Assembly (NCBI GenBank): GCA_021772435.1
Contig: JAJFLZ010000040.1
Span: forward strand, 1 to 49,525
Direction: 5' to 3'
Source: Chlamydiota bacterium
GTDB lineage: Bacteria; Chlamydiota; Chlamydiia; Chlamydiales; JACKPQ01
Length of the DNA stretch: 49,525 nucleotides
The position numbers and the translations under genes are program-made. Of this stretch, positions 17,552-25,696 are shown one piece after another (the stretch's first letter is position 1; each line of letters begins with the position of its first letter). The notes under the pieces were generated by a model, which worked only from the letters and a program-made list of their open reading frames with translations, did no database searches and was not told the origin of the DNA.

Positions 17552-18163
17552 ATGTCTGATCAACGCCCAAAAGCAGCTCTTATTCCTTACGTCATCGAAG
17601 ATACAGGGCGCGGTGAGCGTTCCATGGACATCTATTCACGTCTTTTAAAAGACCGCATCATCTTCATCGGCACGGAAATCGACGATCAAGTCGCTAATGC
17701 GGTCGTAGCTCAGCTCATTTTCTTGCGCGCTGACGATCCAAAAAAAGATGTAAACATCTACATCAACTCGCCTGGTGGCGTGATCTCTGCTGGTCTTGCT
17801 ATCTACGATACAATGGCCTACCTCGGTTGCAAAATTAACACATACTGCATTGGCCTAGCAGCGTCCATGGCAGCAGTCCTTCTTTGTGCAGGCACAAAAG
17901 GCTGCCGTTTTATTCTTCCTCATAGCCGCGTGATGCTCCACCAACCGCACGGCGGTGTTGGCGGCACCTCTGCTGATATCTACATTCAAGCTCAAGAAAT
18001 TCTGTATTTAAAAGAACTCAATGCCAAAATCATTGCCGACCATTGTGGCCAGCCTTTCGATAAAGTCATGGAAGACACAGAACGTGACTTTTACATGAGT
18101 CCAGAAGCGGCACTAGAATATGGCATCGTCGATAAAATCCTAACCCGAGACGAAATAAAATAA
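17552..18163 (+). CDS. clpP: ATP-dependent Clp protease proteolytic subunit
   Basis: Serine protease that assembles into two heptameric rings and degrades proteins fed by ClpX. The 203-residue product contains the nucleophile in [11 protein letters not shown] (Ser105) and the catalytic histidine in MLHQPHGG (His130). The aspartate is expected in the following helix region. Being adjacent to clpX, it corresponds to ClpP2 (CT706) of the two chlamydial ClpP paralogues. Its TAA overlaps the clpX ATG by one base. Confidence 0.96.
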   Translation: MSDQRPKAALIPYVIEDTGRGERSMDIYSRLLKDRIIFIGTEIDDQVANAVVAQLIFLRADDPKKDVNIYINSPGGVISAGLAIYDTMAYLGCKINTYCIGLAASMAAVLLCAGTKGCRFILPHSRVMLHQPHGGVGGTSADIYIQAQEILYLKELNAKIIADHCGQPFDKVMEDTERDFYMSPEAALEYGIVDKILTRDEIK

Positions 18164-19404
18164 TGTCCAAAGACAAAAAAGACATGGTCTGCTCCTTTTG
18201 CGGCCGCGATGAAGAATCTGTTGAAAAACTCATCTCTGGCCCAAACGCCTATATCTGCGATAAATGCGTGCGCCTATGTCTTGATATCGTCGATAAAAAG
18301 CCAAAAGAAGAAGGCGCTAGCAAAGAGCAAAAAGAACTCGTCGTACTCAAACCCAAGCAAATCAAAGACCGTCTCGACGAATACATCATCGGCCAGATAA
18401 CGGCTAAACGTACCATCTCAGTTGCTGTCTACAATCACTACAAACGCATCCGTGCCATCGACCAAAAACACAACATTGAATACTCTAAATCTAACGTCCT
18501 ATTACTCGGCCCTACAGGCTCTGGAAAAACTCTTATTGCTAGGACTCTAGCTAGAATCCTCGACGTTCCCTTTGCCATTGCCGATGCAACAACGCTGACT
18601 GAAGCTGGCTATGTGGGTGAAGATGTTGAAAACATCATCTTACGGCTCGTGCAAAATGCTGATTACGACATTCAGCGCGCCGAGCGCGGGATCATCTACA
18701 TCGATGAGATAGATAAACTCCGCAAAACAACTGGCAACGTCTCCATCACGCGCGATGTTTCTGGCGAAGGCGTGCAGCAATCTCTACTTAAAATTGTCGA
18801 AGGCACAACTGCTAACATCCCGCCTAAAGGCGGCCGCAAACATCCCAACCAAGAATACCTCAAAGTCAACACCGAGAACATCCTATTTATCGTGGGTGGT
18901 GCATTTGTTGGTCTAGACAAACTGATTGCCAAACGCCTTGGTAAAGGTGTTATTGGCTTCGATGCGGTTGAAAAACGGGATTTTGATCCTACAGAAGTCA
19001 ACTACCTCTACTCAAAAGTGGAAATTGAAGATCTGATTGAATTTGGCATCATTCCCGAATTCATCGGAAGGTTTAACAGCATCGCAAACTTTAACGAGCT
19101 CACCTTAGAAGACCTCGTTATTATCCTAACTCAGCCCAAGCATGCGATCATCTCGCAATATACATCTCTCTTTGCTGAAGACGGCGTTGAACTCACCTTC
19201 ACAGAAGATGCCCTCCAAGCCATCGCCTTCAAAGCAAAAAAAGCTGGTACAGGTGCAAGGGCTTTGCGCATGATCGTCGAAAACCTCCTCATCAACCTCA
19301 TGTACGAGGTCCCCTCTGATCCCTCCATCAAAGAGATCGTCATCAACGAAGATACCGTCAACGGTCTAGAAGACCCCATCATCAAGCGCACCGACACAGC
19401 TTAA
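18163..19404 (+). CDS. clpX: ATP-dependent Clp protease ATP-binding subunit
   Basis: Hexameric AAA+ unfoldase that recognises tagged substrates and threads them into ClpP. The 413 residues include the N-terminal zinc-binding domain (CSFCGRD...CDKC), Walker A GPTGSGKT near residue 115, Walker [10 protein letters not shown] near 180, and the sensor-2 GTGARALR near 365. It is translationally coupled to clpP by a one-base overlap. Its end lies 137 bases from the end of a convergent seven-gene operon. No terminator is obvious in that gap. Confidence 0.97.
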   Translation: MSKDKKDMVCSFCGRDEESVEKLISGPNAYICDKCVRLCLDIVDKKPKEEGASKEQKELVVLKPKQIKDRLDEYIIGQITAKRTISVAVYNHYKRIRAIDQKHNIEYSKSNVLLLGPTGSGKTLIARTLARILDVPFAIADATTLTEAGYVGEDVENIILRLVQNADYDIQRAERGIIYIDEIDKLRKTTGNVSITRDVSGEGVQQSLLKIVEGTTANIPPKGGRKHPNQEYLKVNTENILFIVGGAFVGLDKLIAKRLGKGVIGFDAVEKRDFDPTEVNYLYSKVEIEDLIEFGIIPEFIGRFNSIANFNELTLEDLVIILTQPKHAIISQYTSLFAEDGVELTFTEDALQAIAFKAKKAGTGARALRMIVENLLINLMYEVPSDPSIKEIVINEDTVNGLEDPIIKRTDTA

Positions 19405-19540
19405 GCTACAAGAAAAAAGCTTTGATTTAGGAATTGAAAATAGCGCTCTTGCTTTCTGTAACCCGTTATGCCAAAAAAGCCTGAAAAATGGCAACTATTG
19501 TTTCAATTAATACAATTAATTACCCGACTCGCAGAGAGGC

Positions 19541-20374
19541 TCAGCTGTTAGAAATTAGACTTTCTAGAGCGTGAGCTTGAGAAGACCCGCCTTCCCTTGT
19601 AGGTGTCTCAGAAAAATCTGCCTCAGAAAAATTCGGAAACACAAACCTCTCCCATTGTTCATCAGAACCTGAACCTAGAGCCTGACTGCTTGCAGCGTCA
19701 CGATCTGATGCTTGATCAGCCCCTGACATCTGGCTGCTAACATTGACATAACCCGATGCTAAATCATCCACTGAGCTCATTTGAGGCTGATCATCTTCCG
19801 CCTCTTTTTTACCTCTTTGAATTTCAGCTCGTCTGGCATGTTCAGCAACCGCTTCTTCAGATAGTATGCTTGCAAGAGTACCTGGATCTTCTTCATTCGA
19901 CATATCAATATCAACATATTCTTCGTCAACCGGCTCTAAGCTAATTCTAACATTTGGATTGGTGCTTTCTAAAGGCATCTCATCCCAATAAGGCAAGTCA
20001 TACAGCTCAAGCGGCTTGGTAAAAGCTGCATCTAAATCTGTTTTAGAACCATTCCACTTGTAAAAGGTTACTTTTACAACGTTGTCCAGCGGCGATACAT
20101 CTTCTGACTCATCGACATCTTCTGTGTAAACATGAAATGTATCGTTTTCTTTCATATGGAGCTGCCCATCTGCTTTTGACATGCCGTTTAACTGCTCAGC
20201 TAGCCCAGATAGCAGGGCTTTTGCAATTTTTTCAGTTTTAGCCATGATGAGCAGATGCTCTGTTTGCCCATTTTTGAACCGCACCTCTAACCTGTATAAG
20301 TCGCGCTCATATTGGGCCCTAGCTCCAAATTTTTCTACTCCGCCGATGATTTCAAATGGTTTTACTGTTGACAT
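19541..20374 (-). CDS. Operon gene 7: acidic Ser-rich protein, unknown
   Basis: A 277-residue protein not recognised. Residues 1-130 look folded, with alternating strands (RLEVRFKNGQTEHLLIMAKT), while 150-277 are acidic and rich in Ser, Ala, Gln and Asp with no hydrophobic core, suggesting disorder. No signal peptide or membrane segment is visible. GAGGT precedes the ATG. It is the last gene of a seven-gene minus-strand operon (24409 to 19541) beside the T3SS cluster, and starts four bases after gene 6 stops. A small folded head with a disordered tail fits either a secretion chaperone or a secreted regulator. Confidence 0.65.
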   Translation of the reverse strand: MSTVKPFEIIGGVEKFGARAQYERDLYRLEVRFKNGQTEHLLIMAKTEKIAKALLSGLAEQLNGMSKADGQLHMKENDTFHVYTEDVDESEDVSPLDNVVKVTFYKWNGSKTDLDAAFTKPLELYDLPYWDEMPLESTNPNVRISLEPVDEEYVDIDMSNEEDPGTLASILSEEAVAEHARRAEIQRGKKEAEDDQPQMSSVDDLASGYVNVSSQMSGADQASDRDAASSQALGSGSDEQWERFVFPNFSEADFSETPTREGGSSQAHALESLISNS

Positions 20375-20378
20375 TTTT

Positions 20379-20834
20379 TTACCTCGTTTTTACACACGTT
20401 GCAGTTTGAATATCGCTCTTACCTACTTCACTCAAACCCTGAATACTGCTTGCGATTGCACTTAGCATCGATGTGGCTGTAGACACTTGGCTAGAGACGC
20501 CTGTCTGCTGAGTTTGATAAATAGCGCCCTTGTGTTGCACTTGTATAGAGTCAACAATTGCCCCAAATGGAATCCCTGCTATCTTTTTTGGCTGCTTACT
20601 TGCCAAGTCTTTCATCTGCTCTGCAATAGCAAGCTGCGCTTCTTCAGAAGCACCCATCTGTCCGATTTGCGATTCCATCGTCGTTTTATTCATTTTTAAG
20701 CCACCTAACATGATCTCAAAAACAAGAGCTAAAACGCCTTTATTTCCTGAAGACACTGCCTGCGGACTGCTAGCATGTGAGGCTGATAGCCCGCTTAAGT
20801 GCAGCGCTTGGTTATTTTGTACTTGTGTTCCCAT
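20379..20834 (-). CDS. Operon gene 6: small Ala/Ser/Gln-rich helical protein
   Basis: About 151 residues from ATG 20834. AAGGAGG at 20843-20849 is too close to the ATG at 20840, so the second ATG is the better start, and the longer frame to 20894 overlaps gene 5. The N terminus (MGTQVQNNQALHLSG) is polar, like T3SS signals. A hydrophobic stretch GVLALVFEIMLGGLKM at about 35-50 is followed by amphipathic helices with QIGQMGASEEAQLAIAEQ, and the C terminus is rich in Ser, Ala and Thr. The composition resembles other products of this operon. No family is recognised. Confidence 0.6.
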   Translation of the reverse strand: MGTQVQNNQALHLSGLSASHASSPQAVSSGNKGVLALVFEIMLGGLKMNKTTMESQIGQMGASEEAQLAIAEQMKDLASKQPKKIAGIPFGAIVDSIQVQHKGAIYQTQQTGVSSQVSTATSMLSAIASSIQGLSEVGKSDIQTATCVKTR

Positions 20835-20847
20835 ATTCATATCCTCC

Positions 20848-21612
20848 TTACGATGCCGATCCAACAGCAATTGGGTTGATGCGCAACATGTCACGAGCAG
20901 CTGCCTCTAGGTTGCTTTCTATCTGCTGAGTGTTATTAGCAAAGCTTGTCTCTGTTTGTACTAATTGACCTGTCATCTGACCAAGAGCTGCAAATAGCGC
21001 TTTTATTCCAGCTATTTTACCCAAACTTATTTTAGTATCTCCTTTGACACCCTTTAGCTTCTCATCAGTACCTTCCTTAATTATGCGGTCATTAAATGTA
21101 CGCTCTTTTGTTAAGTCAGAACGCTCACTCGAAGATGGTCCTGTATCGATATCAGGGGCTGTATTGCGATGGAACGCAACACGAACATTTCCATCTGAAG
21201 CATCAGCAGGGGCTATTTCTTGACTCATTGCATTTCTCTCTGAGTCTCTTAAGATTGCACCTTCATTATGCCCTTGAAGCTTGCGCTTAAATTGTTCATG
21301 GTTATTTTCCCGAGCTGCTTTACCACGGCCCTTAATTTTTTGCTCTTCATGTGAACCTTTTCCACGAATTGCATGCTCACGAGCTTCAATGATGCCGCCA
21401 AACGCTTGAAGCGCTCCGCCACCTACTGCCATCGTAAGCGCCACGTATACTTCATGTAGCATCGCTGTGTTTAGGTCAGAACCGATTTTGTTAACCTCTG
21501 TTGCAAACTTTGACAAAGCAGAGAGGATGGTACCCTCAGATCCGCCTCCTGTCATTTTAGTAAACAAGTTTTCGTTAGAACCGTTACCTGTTGTATTTGC
21601 TTGTGTTGTCAT
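20848..21612 (-). CDS. Operon gene 5: candidate T3SS-secreted protein with one hydrophobic segment
   Basis: A 254-residue protein not recognised. Polar, Thr/Asn/Gly-rich residues 1-25 resemble a type III signal. A helix with a small-residue hydrophobic stretch (VYVALTMAVGGGALQAFGGI) spans about 56-75. The middle, about 80-185, is basic then acidic and probably flexible. The last 60 residues form a helix ending with QLVQTETSFANNTQQIE. The VQxETS motif recurs at the same relative place in gene 2. One membrane-prone segment followed by a C-terminal coiled coil recalls minor translocators (YopD-like), but no homology is claimed. Confidence 0.6.
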   Translation of the reverse strand: MTTQANTTGNGSNENLFTKMTGGGSEGTILSALSKFATEVNKIGSDLNTAMLHEVYVALTMAVGGGALQAFGGIIEAREHAIRGKGSHEEQKIKGRGKAARENNHEQFKRKLQGHNEGAILRDSERNAMSQEIAPADASDGNVRVAFHRNTAPDIDTGPSSSERSDLTKERTFNDRIIKEGTDEKLKGVKGDTKISLGKIAGIKALFAALGQMTGQLVQTETSFANNTQQIESNLEAAARDMLRINPIAVGSAS

Positions 21613-21641
21613 TTTTTTACCTACTTTAATATTTAATTTTT

Positions 21642-22088
21642 TTATGCGGCTTGAGCAGCAGATGCTAGCTTTTGAAAGATAGTATTTGCATCTTCGTTCT
21701 CTTGCCTTGCAGCTGCAATCGTTTGCTTAAGTCCCATCGACTCAGATGAAGCACCGCTTTTTGCAGCTTCCAGGCCATACTTGCTAAGCTCAAGAGCTCC
21801 TTTTGAAACTCCACTAGCTACGGCCATTGGGACCATGAACGATGCCAGAGCTATATTCATCCACCCTTTATCTATACCCTTACTAGAGGTATATGCATGC
21901 CCCACAAACCCTAGAACAGACGCTGCAGTTGCAATGACTGTAATTAATTTCAAAGCTGTTACTAACCCTTGGGCACCATGAATTAAATTGGACGCACTTA
22001 GCATCGCTTGCGAATTGGAAGCTTCTACTTGACCATTGACATCTGTTGCTTGTCCTACAGCAGCTGCTATTTGTACAATTGTAGACAT
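21642..22088 (-). CDS. Operon gene 4: small protein with two hydrophobic helices
   Basis: 148 residues. Two hydrophobic stretches, about 43-65 (LVTALKLITVIATAASVLGF) and 78-95 (WMNIALASFMVPMAVASGVS), form a hairpin, flanked by polar Ala/Ser/Gln-rich helices. There is no signal peptide, and the N terminus is rich in Ala, Gln and Val. GGAGT overlapping the stop of gene 3 serves as ribosome binding site, so the two genes are coupled. Two membrane helices in a small protein lacking a Sec signal suit a T3SS translocon component or its partner. The function is not established. Confidence 0.6.
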   Translation of the reverse strand: MSTIVQIAAAVGQATDVNGQVEASNSQAMLSASNLIHGAQGLVTALKLITVIATAASVLGFVGHAYTSSKGIDKGWMNIALASFMVPMAVASGVSKGALELSKYGLEAAKSGASSESMGLKQTIAAARQENEDANTIFQKLASAAQAA

Positions 22089-22090
22089 AA

Positions 22091-22870
22091 TTACACTCCT
22101 TTAGGTCTTAGCGCGTTAACCATGCTGCTCATCGCTGATGCCATCGCATTTGCCATAGCTTGAACATTCGACTGAGCCGCTTGGATAATTTGTTTTGAGC
22201 TCTCAGAGTTTGTCTGCATACTAGATAAGTTGTTCTGAGCTTTAGAAATCTCAGCATTGCCTATGGTGTTTCCAGCCGTACCCAAAAGACCGCCCAATGT
22301 AACAACACCGGTAATAGCAGCTCCTGCATGAGCTTTCAAGACGTCTCGAGACTGCCTCATAAGCTCTTTTGGATTTGACAGAGCGTTTTTAATATTCGCA
22401 AGCCTACCTTTAGATGCCTTAGTGCCTGTTTCACCAAGCTCTTCAACTGCTTCCACAGCATTATTCGATACAAACTCAGTCATCTCCACACCAGTTTCTA
22501 CTTCAACCTCAAGACTTGTAGCACCGGCTGCTTCAAAACCAAGGGCTGCACCACCTGTTGCAGCTGCAAGAGCAATACCAACAGCAACGACAACACCAAT
22601 GGCAATACCTAAACCAATTTTCCACCCTAAAGAATTCGAAGAGCTCTTGAGCTTACCATCTTGGTAGTCCATACCGGTCATTTGACCTTGCAAGCTGTTT
22701 GATTGTGACGCTTGCGTTGTTTGCTGCTGACCAATCGTCTCGTTTGCAAAAGCTGCCATTAGCAAAAACGGGTTGCCCATCGCATAGGACTTACCTGCAG
22801 CTGTTGACTGGTTTGAAACAATCGCAGGATTAACTCCTGAATTATCGTTTGTAACTTGTGTATTTGACAT
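22091..22870 (-). CDS. Operon gene 3: candidate hydrophobic translocator
   Basis: 259 residues from ATG 22870, which has TGGAGA upstream; the longer frame to 22945 invades gene 2 and is rejected. Residues 1-85 are polar, Asn/Gln/Ser-rich (NQSTAAGKSYAMGNP), like a secretion signal. A long small-residue hydrophobic segment (IGLGIAIGVVVAVGIALAAA) spans about 88-115, and a second (GAAITGVVTLGGLLGTAG) lies near 185-205. An acidic helical stretch separates them, and a C-terminal Gln/Ser/Ala helix follows. Two membrane-prone segments flanked by soluble helices is the layout of T3SS translocators such as CopB/YopB. No class II (LcrH-like TPR) chaperone gene lies in the operon, which argues some caution. 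Confidence 0.6.
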   Translation of the reverse strand: MSNTQVTNDNSGVNPAIVSNQSTAAGKSYAMGNPFLLMAAFANETIGQQQTTQASQSNSLQGQMTGMDYQDGKLKSSSNSLGWKIGLGIAIGVVVAVGIALAAATGGAALGFEAAGATSLEVEVETGVEMTEFVSNNAVEAVEELGETGTKASKGRLANIKNALSNPKELMRQSRDVLKAHAGAAITGVVTLGGLLGTAGNTIGNAEISKAQNNLSSMQTNSESSKQIIQAAQSNVQAMANAMASAMSSMVNALRPKGV

Positions 22871-22913
22871 ATTATTCTCCACTAAGGATTTATTATTAAT
22901 TTTATTTAAGCTA

Positions 22914-23921
22914 TTAACCGGTTTTTTCGTTCTTTGTAACTGCACCGGTCATGCTCGTTTCTGACTGAACCATCGCGTTTTCGTTCTGGATGATCTGCAT
23001 GATAGCCTTCATCAACGCGTTTAAGGTACTAGTTAGCTTCGTACTACCGTTTTGCTCAGCACTCTGCGAAGATGAAACAGCAGATGTCCACTGCGTCAAT
23101 GTCGAGGAGCTCGGATTTTTCTTCCACTCGTTAACTAAGTTACCCACTGTATCTTCAAAGTCGTATGCCCAGTTATTATTACTTGGATCATCCCAGCCTG
23201 AACCATGAACTCCAGCACAGCCATGAATGACGTCCAAAAAAGTCACGTTTTTTTCGTCTGGATCTTGAACACCGGATAAAATCGTATAAATACCCGTTAA
23301 ATCCGTAATAAGACCGTCATTAGAACCATCATAGATGCCGTTTAGGTTAGCAGGTGCATCACCAGATGCTCCTTTACTAGGCAATTTTGCCTGTGTCATA
23401 TTAAATTCATAAGCGCCAATATCAGACATCGGTGTAGTCGCACTATATCCCGCGTTCTTAGCATCAGTAGGGCTATCTTCTTTCGTCCATGTATACCCCA
23501 CACCATTACTATTAGGAATCGGGTAGTAAGTACTTCCGTCGAAGTTAATGACACAATCTGAACCTGGCTTGTTTGCTGGATCGGAGAAAAATAGGTTGTT
23601 CACAGCATTAACAAAATCGGTTGCAGAGTTCTGCATACTTGTTGTACCCCAACCACTATCTTTGTGACCATCGTGCATGTTTTGCGTTTCAATTGTTGTA
23701 ATAAAGTTCAAAATAGCAGCTAAGTCAGAGTTAATCTGGCCAAGCGAACCCGCCGCCCCGCCAATACTGTGAGCTACAGAGCCATACTTCTCCTGCAAGA
23801 TTTTGCTGATTTCATCCATCATAATCAATACAAAGTTTGTACTTTCAACACTCGGAGGACTGCTTTGACCAGTTCCGCCAGTTGGCGCTGAACCATTATT
23901 TGGATTAACTGAATTTGCCAT
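22914..23921 (-). CDS. Operon gene 2: candidate tip-like or needle-associated secreted protein
   Basis: 335 residues not recognised. The N terminus (1-25) is Asn/Gly/Ser/Pro-rich. Residues about 28-80 form a long helix (FVLIMMDEISKILQEKYG). The middle, 85-270, is a Trp/Asn/Asp/Gly-rich globular part with many turns and two cysteines. The last 60 residues form a helix (STLNALMKAIMQIIQNENAM) ending VQSETS. Helix, globular insert and C-terminal helix is the arrangement of T3SS needle-tip proteins (LcrV/IpaD class), though those share little sequence. Chlamydiae lack an obvious LcrV, so this is worth a structure prediction. AAGG precedes the ATG. Confidence 0.6.
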   Translation of the reverse strand: MANSVNPNNGSAPTGGTGQSSPPSVESTNFVLIMMDEISKILQEKYGSVAHSIGGAAGSLGQINSDLAAILNFITTIETQNMHDGHKDSGWGTTSMQNSATDFVNAVNNLFFSDPANKPGSDCVINFDGSTYYPIPNSNGVGYTWTKEDSPTDAKNAGYSATTPMSDIGAYEFNMTQAKLPSKGASGDAPANLNGIYDGSNDGLITDLTGIYTILSGVQDPDEKNVTFLDVIHGCAGVHGSGWDDPSNNNWAYDFEDTVGNLVNEWKKNPSSSTLTQWTSAVSSSQSAEQNGSTKLTSTLNALMKAIMQIIQNENAMVQSETSMTGAVTKNEKTG

Positions 23922-23944
23922 ATTTATTATACCTTTATTATTTA

Positions 23945-24409
23945 TTACTTAATTTCACTGACCATCTGCGCTATTGTCTTTAAACTAGACAGTAGCGACG
24001 AACCGGCTGATTTAAAGGATTTGATAATCCCTAATGCCGATTGAGCATAGCCTTGCTCTGCGGTCTGTGCCTGCTTAGCAAGCTTACTTTGCACTGAGCG
24101 CGATTTACCCTTGCCAGCTTGCACATAGTCTTTTGAAAGCCCTTTAAGTTCAACACTTTGCAAGGATGCTTCGTTAGATGGCTCCTGCTTCACATGATTA
24201 ACAATTTCAAAGCCTTGACCACCAAAAGTAGCTGTGGGCGCAGCAAGCGAGCTCATCGTTTGATAGGCTTGACATTGATCCTTAATCACTCCTAAAAAGG
24301 AGGTGAGAAGGGCCGTATTTAGGCCAATCATCCCTTTAAAGGCTCCAAATAAGTCCTGCCTAAGCGAAGGCTGAGCTTCTGTATTATTTATATTACTTAC
24401 CATAACCAA
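23945..24409 (-). CDS. Operon gene 1: small secreted-type protein, unknown
   Basis: 154 residues; MVMVSN or the third-codon ATG could be the start, and no strong ribosome binding site distinguishes them. A hydrophobic helix (FGAFKGMIGLNTALLTSFLGVI) spans about 21-43, followed by Ala/Ser/Gln-rich amphipathic helices and a C-terminal helix SLLSSLKTIAQMVSEI. It lacks a Sec signal. It opens the seven-gene operon, whose intergenic gaps are 23, 43, 2, 29, 13 and 4 bases. The similar amino-acid bias of the products suggests a shared export route. Confidence 0.6.
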   Translation of the reverse strand: MVMVSNINNTEAQPSLRQDLFGAFKGMIGLNTALLTSFLGVIKDQCQAYQTMSSLAAPTATFGGQGFEIVNHVKQEPSNEASLQSVELKGLSKDYVQAGKGKSRSVQSKLAKQAQTAEQGYAQSALGIIKSFKSAGSSLLSSLKTIAQMVSEIK

Positions 24410-24452
24410 TCTTTATTATATATTTATTGTATCTCTATTTTCCCTTAACTTT

Positions 24453-24458
24453 ATTATA
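24453..24458 (-). promoter_or_regulatory. -10 element of the seven-gene operon
   Basis: A perfect TATAAT on the minus strand, 44 bases before the first start codon, lies in a very AT-rich stretch (24410-24600). A clear -35 at 17 bases is missing (TTAATA at best), so activation by a regulator or an alternative sigma factor is possible. Confidence 0.45.
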
Positions 24459-24599
24459 ACATATTTTATATATAATATTAAACAAATATTTACATATATA
24501 ACGTTATTTTACTGAGTGTTAGTGCTTTAGAATTTAAATTCTTATTTTAGAAGGTGCTTGAGTAAACGATTTTATGTTTAATGACTAGTTATCAAAAGG

Positions 24600-25043
24600 T
24601 TACGATTTTATCCAACCACCTTTATCCCTAGGCGTCTTCTTCTTTTTTATAGGCTTTGCAGGTGAATTCGGTAACTCATTGAAACTTAGGTTGTTAGATG
24701 CTTCTTCTGCATCTTTCTCTATGCGAGAACGCGTACTTTGAATCATTTCCCATTGTTCAGGAGAAAAGTTTTCAGGCTTAGATGCAAATTCTTTAAGCTC
24801 TTCTGGACTGAGCCCTGATGAGTCGGAAAGCTTATCTGTCTCTTCTTGCACAACTTTCTGCAGCTCTTGAAGCTCCGATATCATAAGCTGTTTTTCTTCT
24901 AAGGTCCCTTCTTTCATAATATGATTAAATTTTTCGAAAAATTCAGCTGATTGCTCAAAAACGTTCTCGAAATTCTCAGCGCGCTCTTCTTGAGACATTG
25001 AGAAAAATTTCATGATTTTTGCAAATTCATCGTCGTGTGCCAT
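24600..25043 (-). CDS. Acidic helical protein, unknown, T3SS-adjacent
   Basis: 147 residues, strongly acidic and helical through about 105 (FFSMSQEERAENFENVFEQ), then a basic tail KPIKKKKTPRDKGG. There is no signal peptide or membrane segment. Size and charge fit a secretion chaperone or a small regulator, but no family is recognised. It is transcribed alone: an AT-rich 190-base gap with its own -10 separates it from the seven-gene operon, and an 80-bp hairpin lies upstream, towards the divergent T3SS structural operon. AGAGG precedes the start. Confidence 0.65.
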   Translation of the reverse strand: MAHDDEFAKIMKFFSMSQEERAENFENVFEQSAEFFEKFNHIMKEGTLEEKQLMISELQELQKVVQEETDKLSDSSGLSPEELKEFASKPENFSPEQWEMIQSTRSRIEKDAEEASNNLSFNELPNSPAKPIKKKKTPRDKGGWIKS

Positions 25044-25062
25044 AACTAACCTCTTTTTCGTC

Positions 25063-25142
25063 GAATGATGTAAAGGACATATCTGAATTCATCTGCGCCT
25101 TCGCTGGCGCATCTAAATCCACATCTGTCCTTTACATCATTC
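25063..25142. repeat. 80-bp nested inverted repeat between divergent T3SS operons
   Basis: Perfect 17-bp outer arms GAATGATGTAAAGGACA (25063-25079) and their complement (25126-25142) enclose an inner hairpin TGCGCC/GGCGCA (25094-25111). The outer arms are ideal for a cruciform or a long stem-loop. It could be a MITE or REP-like repeat, an operator shared by the divergent genes, or an RNA structure in the leader of the 147-aa gene. No second copy occurs in this window. Confidence 0.75.
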
Positions 25143-25231
25143 ATTATAACATATTTTTGAAAATCTTGTCCAAATTTTTAAATATCTTACTGTTATGTAG
25201 TTATAAAACATTATTTTAATGTTATTGGGAC

Positions 25232-25260
25232 TTGCGCGAAATATCGATATCCGTTATCAA
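25232..25260 (+). promoter_or_regulatory. Candidate promoter of the T3SS structural operon
   Basis: TTGCGC (25232-25237) and TATCAA (25255-25260) with 17 bases between them. Transcription would begin near 25267. The leader includes an imperfect GC-rich palindrome (GGGCCTC/GAGGGGCC, about 25270-25291) that could fold or bind a regulator. Confidence 0.35.
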
Positions 25261-25312
25261 AGTACGCGAGGGCCTCGAGTATTGAGGGGCCTAACATGCA
25301 AGGTTTTTTTCA

Positions 25313-25696
25313 GTGTTAGATAATCACTTAGAAGCGTTGTATAAGGAGCTGGGCATACCTGGCACCTTAGAACAAGGCGAAGACAAATCCTATGTCATTC
25401 AGATTGAAGCACAAGCGCAAATGACTGTGCTTGAGTTGTTTCCAGGAATGCTGTATTCAGCTGCTCTCGGCCCCCTTCCCGAAGAGGAGAAGGAGGAGCA
25501 TTATATGCGACTGATGCAGGGGAATTTGCTTAGCCAAGCAACAGGAAGATCACGTCTTGGAATTCAGGGTAAAGAGATCGTCCTCTCTTTATATGTTCCA
25601 GATGATGTGTCTTACCGCGATTTTAAGGAAGATGTTGAGGAGTTTGCAAATTACGTTGATTATTGGCATGAGGAGTTAAAGCGCAAGGTAGCATGA
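25313..25696 (+). CDS. T3SS chaperone, CesT/SycE class (CT663 position)
   Basis: 127-residue class I secretion chaperone expected to bind effectors or apparatus parts in the cytosol as a dimer. The pattern is typical: N-terminal helix (LEALYKELGIPG), strands around IQIEAQAQMTVLELFPGMLY, a second helix with EEHYMRLMQGNLLSQATG, and a final helix rich in Glu, Asp and Tyr. The start is GTG at 25313 with AAGG nine bases upstream. The nearby ATG at 25296 is out of frame. Its stop overlaps the sctD start by four bases. Position and order match CT663 next to cdsD in C. trachomatis. Confidence 0.85.
   Translation: MLDNHLEALYKELGIPGTLEQGEDKSYVIQIEAQAQMTVLELFPGMLYSAALGPLPEEEKEEHYMRLMQGNLLSQATGRSRLGIQGKEIVLSLYVPDDVSYRDFKEDVEEFANYVDYWHEELKRKVA

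Noticed and set aside
22870..22945. Longer start for operon gene 3 (284 aa)
   Set aside because: It overlaps gene 2 and starts with a basic tail; ATG 22870 has a proper ribosome binding site.
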